Below are positions 16,928 through 28,800 of a stretch of DNA of 64,000 nucleotides, one piece after another. Under the pieces are notes generated by a model. That model saw nothing but the letters and a program-made list of their open reading frames with translations, ran no database searches and was not told the origin of the DNA. The position numbers and the translations under genes were made by a program. The stretch's first letter is position 1, and every line of letters starts with the position of its first letter. This DNA is from Corallococcus macrosporus (lineage in GTDB: Bacteria; Myxococcota; Myxococcia; Myxococcales; Myxococcaceae), in the NCBI RefSeq assembly GCF_017302985.1, contig NZ_JAFIMU010000006.1, positions 1-64,000 of the forward strand, written 5' to 3'.

Positions 16928-17863
16928 TCAAGGCGCCCGCGCGCCCTGTCCTCGGGGTGAACGTCGCGCCCCCGCTTCGCGACGCAGTGCGAAAACCGCG
17001 CGGTCCTTCTCCTTCGCCTCCAGCATGAAGTCCGCGGGCCCGTCGAGCGCTGCCACCATGGCCTGGAAGTCCGCCGGGACGATGAAGTCCGAGTGCGCAC
17101 CCGGCCGCCCGTCCACCTTCTGTGACGCCAGGTGGAATTTGGGCCGCAGGTCCAGTGCGCGCCAGGTCGCGGAGGCCTCGCGCACCAGCTCCTCCACGGA
17201 CAGGGGCGGATCCGACGGAAGCACCGCGTTGTGCAGGTTGTCGCCCACCATGGGCACGCCGTGCTCGCGGGCCAGCGGGAGCACCTCGCGTGCGGTCCAG
17301 ACCTTGTCGTCGTGCTCGATGGTGATGCGCTGCCGCAGATCCTCCGGCATCGTGTCCAGCATCCGGTGCGCGGCCTCCAGCGCCTCCGGGCGGCTGGGCG
17401 CGGCGCCGCCCACGTGGATGACGACGCGGCACTCGGGGCCTGCCTCCAGCAGGTCCAGCACGCGCGCGCTGTAGCGCAGCTCCGCGATGGCGGCGTCACG
17501 CACGCGTTCGTGGCGCGAGGACAGCGACGCGCCGGCCGGGGACGGATGCAGGGACAGCCGCTGCTGGGACTGGCGCGCGATGCGGGCTAGCGCGGCGAAC
17601 TCGCGCGCGAAGGTCTTCCACCACGGCAGCGTGTTCACCGGGTGCGAGCCGAACGGGATGAGCGACGAGCCGATGCGGAACACCTGGATGCCGTGCGCCT
17701 CGTTGAAGCGCAGCAGTTGCTCCATCTCCTCCAGGTTCTGCGCGATGAGTTCCTCCAGGCGCTGCGGCGTCGCGGTGGCGAGCCGGCACGTGTGGCTGGC
17801 GCTCACGCCCAGCGTTAGGGATTGGGCCACGTAGCCCAGCCGATAGGTCGAGAGGCCTTCCAT
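16928..17863 (-). CDS. uvsE: UV damage endonuclease UvsE/UvdE
   Basis: A TIM-barrel repair endonuclease that nicks 5' to UV photoproducts, opening an excision route separate from UvrABC. Family sequence includes RLGYVAQSLTLGVSASHTC at the N-terminus, FRIGSSLIPFGSHP, VIHVGGA, ITIEHDDKVWT and VPMVGDNLHN, which supply the metal-binding His, Glu and Asp residues, then HSDFIVPADF and DFMLEAKEKDRAV. It is about 311 residues, the usual length. The start is set at the ATG at 17863 (MEGLSTYRLGY); GTG at 17881 in the same frame is possible. It is divergent from a DHH phosphoesterase gene. Confidence 0.92.
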   Translation of the reverse strand: MEGLSTYRLGYVAQSLTLGVSASHTCRLATATPQRLEELIAQNLEEMEQLLRFNEAHGIQVFRIGSSLIPFGSHPVNTLPWWKTFAREFAALARIARQSQQRLSLHPSPAGASLSSRHERVRDAAIAELRYSARVLDLLEAGPECRVVIHVGGAAPSRPEALEAAHRMLDTMPEDLRQRITIEHDDKVWTAREVLPLAREHGVPMVGDNLHNAVLPSDPPLSVEELVREASATWRALDLRPKFHLASQKVDGRPGAHSDFIVPADFQAMVAALDGPADFMLEAKEKDRAVFALRREAGARRSPRGQGARAP

Positions 17864-17981
17864 GCCTGGAAAGGTCAGCACGCTCGCGCCGGGTGACTGG
17901 ACCCGGGGGGTCGTCCGGAGGGCAACCAGCCACGACGGGCGCGCCCTGCCGTGCCGCTACAGGCAGTGACAGCTTTGCTTC

Positions 17982-19079
17982 ATGCTTCTAGGACACACCA
18001 AGGATGCGCACTGGCCCGCGCCAGAGGCGGCGATGGACCAGGCGCGTGAGTTCCTGGAAGCCTGCCGGGACAAGCACGTGCTCGTCGTGCCGCACACGGA
18101 CGCGGACGGGCTCAGCTCCGGGGTGCTGATGGTCCGGGCGCTCCAATCCCTGGGCGCGCGGCCGACAGCGCGCCTGCCCGGCAAGGGAGAGGACGTCCAC
18201 CAACAGGGGTTCCTGGAGCGGCTGGCGGCCTCCTCTCCTGAGGCGCTGGTGGTGCTGGACCAGGGCAGCCGCGCGGAGCCGCTGCTTCCCGGGGTGCCCA
18301 CGCTGGTGGTGGACCACCATGCGTCGGAGTCCTTTCCACCCGGGGCGCAGGTGCTCACCGCCTACGGCCATGAGCCCGTGGCGAACACGAGCCTGCTCAC
18401 GTACGTGCTGACGTCGTCGTTCGTCGTCCCCGGTCCGCTGGAGTGGCTGGCGGTGCTGGGGACGGTGGCGGACCTGGGCGTGGACGCGCCCATGCCGTTC
18501 CTCAAGGACGCGCTGCGGCGGGCGAAGCGTTCGTCCGTCACGGAGGCGGTGGCGCTGCTCAACGCGGCCCGCCGTTCCAGCCGCTTCGCGGCGCCGCTGG
18601 CGATGCAGGTGCTGCTGCGCGCGGGCAGCGCAGCGGACATCGCGGAGGGGCGCGTGCCCGGCGTGGACGCGCTGCGCGACTGCCGCCTGGAGGTGCAGCG
18701 CGAGGTGGCCCGGTGCGCGAAGACGCCGCCGCGCTTCGCGGGGAACCTGGCACTCCTGATGTTCAGCTCCGAGGCGCAGGTGCATCCGCTGGTGGCGATG
18801 CGCTGGGTGCAGCGGCTGCCGGACCACATCGTCGTCGCCGCCAACACGGGCTACCTGCCCGGCCGCGTGAACTTCGTGCTGCGAAGCCGCGCGCCGGTGG
18901 ATCTGCTCGCGCTGCTGCGGGGGTTGGACCTGCCGCCGATGGGAGGCTCATACGCGCACGGCCATTCGCGGGCCACGGGTGGCAGCCTGCCGCCCGCGGA
19001 CTTCCTGCGCCTGATGGAGGCCCTGGGCTTCCGGGGGCTGAGTGACCGGGATGTGGAGCGGCGCGGCGTCGTGCCCTGA
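17982..19079 (+). CDS. DHH family phosphoesterase
   Basis: A 365-residue soluble protein of the DHH/DHHA1 superfamily (RecJ- and oligoribonuclease-like). Metal-binding motifs appear in order: VVPHTDADGLSSG (motif I), VVLDQGS (motif II) and VVDHHASE (the DHH motif). A C-terminal DHHA1-like part ends in MGGSYAHGHSRATGGSLPPADF, the glycine-rich substrate-binding loop. The start may instead be ATG at 18033 (MDQAREFLEACRDKH), which has AGAGG just upstream and removes an unlikely N-terminal segment. Family members hydrolyse nanoRNA, cyclic dinucleotides or single-stranded DNA; the substrate here is open. The DUF3105-like gene follows. Confidence 0.85.
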   Translation: MLLGHTKDAHWPAPEAAMDQAREFLEACRDKHVLVVPHTDADGLSSGVLMVRALQSLGARPTARLPGKGEDVHQQGFLERLAASSPEALVVLDQGSRAEPLLPGVPTLVVDHHASESFPPGAQVLTAYGHEPVANTSLLTYVLTSSFVVPGPLEWLAVLGTVADLGVDAPMPFLKDALRRAKRSSVTEAVALLNAARRSSRFAAPLAMQVLLRAGSAADIAEGRVPGVDALRDCRLEVQREVARCAKTPPRFAGNLALLMFSSEAQVHPLVAMRWVQRLPDHIVVAANTGYLPGRVNFVLRSRAPVDLLALLRGLDLPPMGGSYAHGHSRATGGSLPPADFLRLMEALGFRGLSDRDVERRGVVP

Positions 19080-19127
19080 CAGGAAGGTGGGACGCGGGGG
19101 CGATGAGCGGCGCAAGCCCGTTGCGAT

Positions 19128-19682
19128 ATGACGGAGGGGATGCCTCGCGCCCTCCCTGCCCTCCTCTTCTCGCTGTGCCTCGCCTGCGGTTCGACGAACG
19201 ATGATCCGCCCACGCCCGGTGGCGAGGCCTGTGAGCGGTATTCGTTCCCGCTGTCGGAGATCTCGTCGGCCAGTCACGTGAGCTCGTGCAGCAGCACCGG
19301 GTGCGGCAACGGAGAGAACCCGCCCAACTCCGGCATGCACTGCCCCACGTGGCTGTCGTGCCGCAGCTTCGACACGGAGCAGCCTCGCTGTTCGTGGATC
19401 CACAACCTGGAGCATGGCCACGCGGTGTTCCTCTACAACTGCCCGGAGGGCTGCCCGGATGACGTCGCGAAGCTGGAGGCGGCGATGGGCAAGGCCGCGG
19501 TGGGCAGCAACGGCGTGCGCCGAGCGCTCGTCACTCCGGACTCGCAGCTTCCCAAGCGCTTCGCCGCGCTGCTGTGGCGCCGCACGTACCTGATGGACTC
19601 CGTGGACCCGGACGCGCTCACGTGTCTGCTCGCGTTGCAGGACGTGGACGCCAACGAGCCGGGTCTGGTTTGCCCTCCGTGA
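19128..19682 (+). CDS. DUF3105-like lipoprotein
   Basis: A 184-residue predicted lipoprotein (LCLAC, C20). It carries the two conserved stretches I associate with DUF3105: PPNSGMHCPTW and WIHNLEHGHAVFLYNCPEGC. The His residues suggest a metal site, and paired cysteines suggest disulphides. ATG at 19140 (GGAGGGG directly upstream) is an alternative start. It lies 48 bases after the DHH gene on the same strand. Function unknown. Confidence 0.72.
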   Translation: MTEGMPRALPALLFSLCLACGSTNDDPPTPGGEACERYSFPLSEISSASHVSSCSSTGCGNGENPPNSGMHCPTWLSCRSFDTEQPRCSWIHNLEHGHAVFLYNCPEGCPDDVAKLEAAMGKAAVGSNGVRRALVTPDSQLPKRFAALLWRRTYLMDSVDPDALTCLLALQDVDANEPGLVCPP

Positions 19683-19775
19683 AACAGCGCTCCGTGAAAC
19701 AGTGACAAGCACGCGACGGGTAGCGCTGGCGCGAGAGGAATCCACTCCACCAGGGGTGTGGCCCGCCAGCCAACC

Positions 19776-19804
19776 TTGCGCGCGTTCGGTCAACGTCTCT
19801 TAAT
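19776..19804 (+). promoter_or_regulatory. Candidate promoter of the NRPS gene
   Basis: TTGCGC (19776-19781), a 17-base spacer and CTTAAT (19799-19804) lie 89 bases before the NRPS ATG, within the 210-base gene-free interval 19683-19892. This AT-richer patch stands out in the region. No other feature is visible in the interval. Confidence 0.5.
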
Positions 19805-19892
19805 TCGACGCACGCGCCCGCCCCTGTTTCATCCGCCCTCGTGTCCCGCACGGCGGCACTGACACCCCTTTCGCCGGGGGCGGCGCGTCGCC

Positions 19893-22800
19893 ATGACCGA
19901 GACCGTCGACGCCCCCGTGTCCCCAAAGGGGCCGGCTCCTCGCAACATCGCTGATGCCTTCGAGGCCCAGGCCTCGCTCCGCCCCCACGCTGTCGCCGTC
20001 CGCTGTGATGGACAGCAGCTCACGTACGCGGAGCTGGATGCCCGCGCGAACCGGCTGGCGGGCTGGCTGAAGGCCCAGGGCGTGGGCCGTGAGCGGCCTC
20101 AGGTGGGCGTGTGCCTGCCGCGCTCCATCGACCTCATCGTCACGCTGGTCGGCATCCTCAAGGCGGGCGGCGCGTACGTCCCGCTGGATCCGGAGTACCC
20201 GTCGGAGCGGCTCGCGTTCATGGCCACGGACTCGCGCGTGCGGATCATCGTCACGCACGCCGGGCTGGAGTCGCGGCTTCCTTCAGGGGACTGGCGCACG
20301 CTCTGTCTGGACACGCAGGCGGAGGCGCTGGCGGGCTTCGGTGACGGGCCCCTCACGCGGGACGTGGTGGAGGACGACCTGGCCTACGTCGTCTTCACGT
20401 CCGGCTCCACGGGCCGGCCCAAGGGCGTGTGCGTGCCCCACCGGGGCGTGCTGCGGCTGGTGCTGGACGCGGACTACGTGCACCTGGGGCCGGACGAGGT
20501 GCTGTTGCAACTGGCGCCCGTGGCCTTCGACGCGTCCACGTTCGAGCTCTGGGGCGCGCTGCTCAACGGCGGCCGCGTGGCGGTGTTCGCTCGCGGGGCC
20601 GCCGCGCTGGACGAGCTGGGCGACTTCCTGGGCGCCGAGCAGGTGACGACGGCGTTCCTCACCACGGGCCTGTTCAACACGCTGGTGGACCGGGGCCTGC
20701 CGGGCACGCGGACGCTGCGACAGCTCTACACGGGCGGCGAGGTGATGTCCCTGCCGCACGCGCGCCGGGCGCTGGAGGCCCTGCCCCACACGCGCATCTT
20801 CAACTGCTACGGCCCCACGGAGAACACCACCTTCACGAGCTGCCAGCTCCTGCGCGCGCCGCTCGGCTCCGAGCCCGCGCCCATTGGCCACGCCATCTCC
20901 GGCACGCGCATGTACGTGCTGGACGTGGAGGGCCGTGAGCTGCCCACGGGCGCCGTGGGCGAGCTGTACACGGGAGGCACCGGCGTCGCGTGGGGTTATT
21001 GGGAGCGCCCCGACCTCACGGCCGAGAAGTTCCTGCCGGATCCCTTCAGCACCGAACCGGGCGCGCGCATGTATCGCTCGGGGGACCTCGCGCGCAGGCT
21101 CGAGGACGGCGCGGTGGACTTCGTGGGACGCGTGGACCACCAGGTCAAGGTGCGCGGCTTCCGCATCGAACCGGGAGAGGTGGAAGCAGCGCTGCGCCTG
21201 CACGCCTCCGTGCAGGAAGCCGTGGTGATGGTGCGCGAGGACGTGCCGGGGGACCGGCGGCTCGTGGCGTACGTGACGGCCTCCGAGCCCCTGACGGCCC
21301 CGGTGCTGCGGGCCCACCTGAAGGGCCACCTGCCCGCGCACATGCTGCCGTCGGCCATCGTCGTCCTGGACACGATGCCGCTCACCGCGAACGGCAAGGT
21401 GGAGCGAAAGGCGCTTCCGGATCCGCGCCACTGCCCCGGCGCCGAGGAGGACTTCGTCGCACCGGAGACCGCGCTGGAGCGCACCGTCGCGAAGGTCTGG
21501 GCGGACGTGCTGCGCGTGGAGGCTGTCAGCGCCACGGCGGACTTCTTCGAGCTGGGCGGGCAATCCCTCCTGGCCACGCAGGCCATCGGCCGGCTGTGCG
21601 ATGTGCTCGGGCGTCCCATCCCGCTCCGCTCGCTGTTCGCGTATCCCATCCTCCGCGACTTCGCCGCCGCGCTGGAGGCGGCCGCTCCCGTGGCGGAGCG
21701 TGCCGAAGCGCCCATCCCTCCGTGCGCGGACGCGGCACGGGAGCAGCTGTCGTTCGCGCAGCAGCGGCTGTGGTTCCTGGACCAGTGGATGCCGGGCTCC
21801 GCGCTGTATTCGCTGCCGTTCGCGTTCCGCCTGGAGGGCTCCCTGGATCCGGCCGTGCTGGAGCAGGCGCTCCAGACCGTGGTGGATCGGCATGAGTCCC
21901 TGCGCACCACCTTCCCCGGTGAAGGCACCGCCATCCAGCACGTCGCCGCGCACCTGCGCATGACGCTGGAGCGTGCGGAGCCCCGTTCGGAGGAGGAGAC
22001 GCTGGCGTGCATGCAGCGTGAAGCGGAGCGGCCCTTCGACCTGGCCCGGGGACCGTTGTTCCGCGCACTGCTCATCCGGGAGGCGGAGCAGCGGCACGTG
22101 CTGGTGCTCAACCTTCACCACATCGTGTCCGACGGCTGGTCCTTCGGCGTGCTGTACCACGAGCTGTCCACCGCATACCGCGCTCGCGGAGCCATCACGG
22201 ACCTGGCGCCGCTGCCCATCCAGTACCCCGACTACGCGGCATGGCAGCGACAGTGGCTCCAGGGCGACGTGCTCCAGCGGGAGCTGGGTTTCTGGGAGCG
22301 GCAGCTCGCGGACGTGCCGCATGTGCTGGAGCTGCCCACCGACCGGCCGCGTCCCGCCGTGCAGAAGTTCGCGGGCGCCGTCCATCGCTTCACCGTTCCC
22401 GCGCGGCTCCACCATGCACTGGATGAACTGGCCCGCCGTGAAGGGGCCACGCTGTTCATGGCGCTGCTCACCGGCTTCCAGGTGCTGCTGTCGCGCTACA
22501 GCGGGCAGCGGGACTTCGTGGTGGGCACGCCCATCGCGAATCGGACGCGGAAGGAGCTGGAAGGCCTCATCGGTTTCTTCGTCAACACGCTGCCCATCCG
22601 GGCACGCTTCGAGGGGGAACCGTCGTTCCTCCAGCTCCTCGGGCAGGTGCGCGACAACGCGCTGGGGGCCTACGCCCATCAGCACCTGCCGTTCGAGAAG
22701 CTGGTCGAAGCCCTCCAGGTCGAACGCGAACCGAGCCGCACGCCCCTCATCCAGGTGCTGTTCGCGCTCCAGAACGCGCCCACGTCACGGCTCCAGTTCC

Positions 22801-25800
22801 CGGACGTCACCGTCACCCCGCTGACGCTGGACACGCGCACGTCCAAGTTCGACCTGTTCCTCGCGCTGGAGGAGTCCGGTGAGGAGCTGGCGGGCACGCT
22901 CGAATACGCGACCGCGCTGTTCGATGCGGCCACCATCGAGCGCCTGATGGAGCACTACCTCCAGGTGCTGCGCTGCTTCGTGGAAGCGCCGGACCGGGCC
23001 ACGGGGGACGCGGTCTTCCTGTCGGAGCTGGAGCAGCGGCGGGTGCTCCGGGACTGGAACGTGTCGGCACGCCCCTACCCTTCGGAGCTGTCCATCGTGG
23101 ATGCCTTCGCGTCGCAGGTCGCACAGCGGCCCGATGCCATCGCGGTGAGCCACGGCGCGGTGACGCTCACCTACGCGGAGCTGGATGCACGCGCGGAGCA
23201 CCTGGCCCGGCGGCTGCGGGCGCTCGGGGTGGGCCGGCGCACGCCGCAGGTGGGCGTGTGCCTGCCGCGCTCGGTGGACCTCATCGTGTCGCTGCTGGCC
23301 ATCCTCAAGGCCGGCGGCGCGTACGTCCCGCTGGATCCGGAGCATCCCGCCGAGCGGCTCGCCTTCATGGCCACCGATGCGCGGCTGGTCGCCATCGTCA
23401 CGCATGAGGCCCTGGCCTCCGGACTGCCTCCAGGCTCGTGGACGCCCGTGTGCCTGGATTCGCGCTGGCACGACGTGCCGGCCGTGCCGGCGGCCGAGGC
23501 CGTGATGCCGGTGGATCTGGCGCACATCATCTACACGTCCGGTTCCACGGGCCGGCCAAAGGGCGTGTGCATCCCGCATCAGGGCGTGGTGCGGCTGGTG
23601 CTCAACCCCGACTACGTGCACCTGGGGCCCGGCGACCGGATGGCGCAGTCAACGACCATCGCCTTCGACCTCTCTACGCTGGAGATCTGGGGCGCGCTGC
23701 TCAACGGGGCCACGCTGGTCCTGTTCACCAAGGACGAGATCATCGACCCGGAGGTCCTGACGCGCAGGCTCCAGGACGAGCGCATCACGCACATGGTGCT
23801 GGCCACGGCGCTCTTCAACCACGTCGCCCGCACGCGGCCGGAGGCCTTCCGCCACCTGTCCTGGATGATCTTCGGCGGAGAGGCCGCGGATGTCGCCAGC
23901 GTCAACGCGGTGCTCTCGCACGGCGGGCCCAAGGAGCTGATCAACGGCTATGGCCCCACGGAGAACACTTCGTTCAGCACGTGGCACCGGGTGCCGCACG
24001 CGGGCGTGGAGTCCGTGCCCATCGGTGGCCCGCTCGCCAACAGCACGACGTACGTGCTCGATGCCCGGCTCCAGTTGGTTCCTCCCGGCGTCGTGGGCGA
24101 GCTGTTCGTCGGCGGCGACGGACTGGCGCTCGGGTACTGGGACCGGACCGGCCTCACCGCGGAGAAGTTCATCCCGCATCCGTTCAGCGACGCGCCGGGC
24201 GCGCGGCTCTATCGCACCGGAGACCTGGTCCGGCAGCGCGGGGACGGCGTCCTGGAGTACATCGGCCGCCGCGACCACCAGGTGAAGCTGCGCGGCTTCC
24301 GCATCGAGCTGGGTGAAGTGGAAGCGGCCCTGCGGCAGCACCCCGCCGCTCGGGAGGCCCTGGTCCTGCTGCGCGAGGACACGCCGGGCGACCGCAGGCT
24401 CGTGGCCTACATCGCGGCATCCGGAGTCACGGACGCGGTGTTCCGCGAGTTCCTCCAGGCCCGGCTCCCGGGCCACATGGTGCCCTCCGCGTTCGTGGTG
24501 CTGGAGTCGCTGCCCCTCACGCCCAACGGGAAGATCGACCGGCGCGCACTGCCTGTTCCCGAAGCCTCCAGCACCGACGGCTTCATCGCGCCCCGCGGCC
24601 CGCTCGAAGCACGGGTCGCGGGAATCTGGGCCTCCGTGCTGGGCGGGCGCGAGGTGGGAGCGCACTCCCACTTCTTCGACCTGGGCGGCCATTCGCTGCT
24701 GGCCACGCAGGTGGTGTCCCGCGTTCGGGAGGCCCTGGGCGTGTCCCTGCCCGTGCGAGCCCTCTTCGAAGCCCCGCGCCTGGAGGCGTTCGTCCGGGTC
24801 GTGGAAGGCCTGCTCGCGGAAGGACACCGGGAGGCCTCGCGCATCCCGGTGACGCCGCATGGTTCCGGGCCGCTTCTGCTGTCCTTCGCGCAGGAGCGGC
24901 TGTGGTTCCTGGGCCGGCTCCACGACACACCGGGCGTCTACAACATGCCCATGGCGCTGCGCCTGGACGGTCCCCTGGATGTCACGGTGCTGCGCGCCAG
25001 CCTGGAAGCGCTCGTGTCGCGGCACGAGTCCCTTCGCACCACGTTCCCCGAGGGCGACCTCCCCACGCAGCACATCACCGCGGAGCCCGTGGTCACGCTG
25101 GAGGTCCAGCGGCTCGATGCCTCGGGACCGGAGGACGTGCGGGTCCAGACGCGCTTGCGGCAGGAGGCCGAGCGGTCCTTCGACCTGGTCCGAGGCCCCC
25201 TGTTCCACGCGCTCCTGCTCCAGCTCGAAGGCACGTGCTCGGTGCTGGTGCTCAACCTGCACCACATCGTGTCCGATGGCTGGTCGCTGGGCGTGCTCTA
25301 CCGTGAGCTGTCTTCGGAATACAGCGCACGCCTCCAGGGCAACGCGCCGGAGCTGATCCCGCTGTCCTTGCAGTACGCGGACTACGCGGCGTGGCAGCGT
25401 CAGTGGCTCCAGGGCGACGTGCTCCAGCGGCAGCTCGACTTCTGGAAGCAGCAGCTCGCGGACGCACCGCATGTCCTGGAGCTGCCCACGGACCGCCCGC
25501 GCCCCGCGGTGCAGCGGTTCGAGGGCGCCACGTTCCGCTTCGCGTTGCCCTCCGCGCTCCGTCATTCGCTGGAGGCCGTGGCCCGTGAGGAAGGCGCCAC
25601 GCTGTTCATGACGTTGATGGCGGGCTTCCAGTTGCTGCTGTCGCGCTACAGCGGCCAGCGGGACTTCATCGTCGGCACGCCCATCGCCAACCGCACGCGC
25701 GAGGAGCTGGAAGGCCTCATCGGCTTCTTCGTCAACACGCTGCCGCTGCGTGCCCACCTGCGCGACGGTGCGTCCTTCCGTGAAGTGCTGCGGCAGGTGC

Positions 25801-28800
25801 GTGACCGCGCCCTGGGCGCGTACGCGCATCAGGAGCTGCCGTTCGAAAAGCTCGTGGAGGAGCTGCACGTCGAGCGGGCCCTGAGCCACGGACCGCTGGT
25901 GCAGGTGATGTTCGCCTTGCAGAACGCTCCGGGCTCGTTGCCTCGGCTTCCGGGCCTCGAAGTCAAGGCGCTGGAGCTGCCGCTCCAGACCTCCAAGTTC
26001 GACCTCAGCCTCATGCTGGAGGAGACCGGCGACGGGCTCTCGGGCGTCCTCGAATACGCGAGCGCACTGTTCGAGCCCCGCACCATCGAGCGGATGGCCG
26101 GCCACTTCCAGCGTCTGCTCGAAGGCGCGCTCCGCCAGCCGGATGCCGTCAGCCACGCCCTGCCCTGGCTCTCCGAGGCCGAGCGTCGGCAGGTCCTCTT
26201 CACCTGGAACGACACCGCGCGTCCCTACCCGCGCGAGGCCTCCCTCGTGAGTGCCTTCAACGCGCAGGTGGCCGCGCGGCCGGAGGCCACCGCCGTGCGC
26301 CACGGCGCCCAGGCACTCACCTATGCGGAGCTGGACGCCCGCGCCAATCAGCTCGCGTGGGCCCTCAAGGCCCAGGGCGTCGGACGGGAGGCGCCTCGCG
26401 TGGGCGTGTGCCTGCCGCGCTCCATCGATCTCGTCGTGTCGCTCGTCGCCATCCTCAAGGCGGGTGGTGCCTACGTGCCGCTGGATCCGGACTACCCGGC
26501 GGACCGGCTCGCCTTCATGGCCACCGATGCGCGGCTCGTCGCAGTCGTCACCGAGTCCGCGCTCGTGGACCATGTCCCCGCGGGCCCCTGGACCGTCCTG
26601 CGGCTGGATGCGCTGCCGGCGGGGCTGGCACGCCACGCGCCTCCGGATGCGGGCACGGGCGATGACCTGGCGCACATCATCTACACGTCCGGCTCCACGG
26701 GCCGGCCCAAGGGCGTCTGCATCCCGCATCGAGGTGTCGCCCGCCTGGTCCTCAATCCGGACTTCATCCAGCTTCGTCCCGAGGACCGTGTGGCCCAGGC
26801 GTCCACGGTCGCCTTCGACGCCTCGACGTTCGAGCTGTGGAGCGCCCTGCTCAATGGCGCGACCCTGGTCATGCTGTCCAAGGAAGAGGTCATTGAGCCC
26901 ACGGTGCTCGCGCGGCGGGTCCGCGAAGAAGGCATCACGGTCCTGTTCCTCACCACGGCGCTCCTCAACCACGTGGCGCGCACCGACCCGGCGCTCCTCA
27001 AGGGCCTGCGCTGGCTCCTGTTCGGTGGCGAGGCCGCGGACCCGACCTGCATCCGCGCACTCCTCTCCCACAGCAAGCCCGACCACCTCGTTCACGCGTA
27101 CGGGCCCACTGAGAACTCGGCGTACAGCACGTGGTTCTCTCCGACACGGGTCGAACCCGATGCGGTGACGGTGCCCATTGGCCACCCGATCTCCAACAGC
27201 ACGGCCTACGTGCTGGACGCGCACCTGCACCCGGTGGCGTCGGGAATCATCGGTGAGCTGTTCGTCGGCGGTGACGGCCTCGCATGGGGTTACTGGGAGC
27301 GGCCCGAGCTCACCGCGGCGGCCTTCATCCCCCACCCCTTCGCCTCCGTCCCGGGCGCTCGCCTCTACCGCACCGGAGACCTCGTCCGGCAGCGCCATGA
27401 CGGAGCCTTCGACTTCGTGGGCCGCCGCGACCATCAGGTGAAGGTGCGTGGCTTCCGCATCGAGCCGGGCGAAATCGAAGCCGTGATCCGCCAGCACGCG
27501 TCCGTGCGCGAGGCCCTGGTCCTCGTGCGTGAGGACTCGCCAGGCGACAAGCGGCTGGTCGCCTACGTCACCTTCCATGACGCGGTGACCTCCAGCGACC
27601 TGCGCATCCATGTGCAGGGTTCGCTGCCTGGCCACATGGTGCCCTCCGCGTTCGTGTTGCTCGACGCGCTGCCCATGACTCCCAATGGGAAGGTGGACCG
27701 CCGCGCCCTGCCGGTCCCCGAGGGAGAAGATGCGCCGACGACGGGCACCCGGACGCTGACCGCGCTGGAGCAGACGTTGAGCGCCATCTGGTGCGCGGTG
27801 TTGCAGCGGGCCCACATCCCCGTCGATGCGAACTTCTTCGATCTGGGCGGCCACTCGCTGCTGGCCACGCAGATCGTCTCGCGGACCTCGCAGGTGCTGG
27901 GCGTGCCCGTCCCCGTGCGCACCCTCTTCGAGTACCCCACCATCGAATTGCTCGCGGGCGCACTGGAGGCACGGACGCAGGATCCGTCCCACGCGGTTCC
28001 CGTGCTCAAGGCTCACCACCGCGAAGAAGCGCCGCCGCTGTCCTTCGCGCAGGAGCGGCTCTGGTTCCTCAACCAGTTCCACTCGGACCGGGCCGCGTAC
28101 AACATGCCCATGGCGCTGCGGTTGGAAGGCACGCTGGACGCGGACGTGATGGAGCATGCGCTCCAGGCGCTCGTGGACCGGCACGAATCCCTGCGCACGG
28201 TGTTCCCGGGCGAAGGCGTTCCCGTGCAGCGCATCCTGCCCCGGCTGCCGGTGTCCCTCCGCCGGGTCGACGCTTCCTCCCGGGACGAAGCCGAAGCCTT
28301 GCTGCGCGAGAACGCGGAGAAGCCCTTCGACCTCTCGGAGGGTCCGCTGTTCCGAGCCCTCCTGGTGCGCGAGGACGCGCGGCACCACGTGCTGCTGCTC
28401 AACCTGCACCACATCGTCTCCGACGGCTGGTCCCTGGGCGTGCTGTACCGGGAGCTGTCCGTCGAATACCAGGCGCGTCACGCGGGCCGGACCTCCGACC
28501 TGGCGGCGCTGCCCGTGCAGTACGCGGACTACGCGGCGTGGCAGCGACAGTGGCTCCAGGGCGACGTGCTCCAGCGGCAGCTCGACTTCTGGAAGCAGCA
28601 GCTCGCGGACGCGCCGCATGTCCTGGAGCTGCCGACCGACCATCCCCGTCCTTCCGTGCAGCAGTTCGCGGGGGCCACGCATGTGTTCACCCTCCCGCGC
28701 AGCGTGCTCGAAGCGCTGGAGGGACTGGGCCGCCAGGAAGGGGCCACGCTGTTCATGACGTTGATGGCGGGCTTCCAGTTGCTGCTGTCGCGCTACAGCG

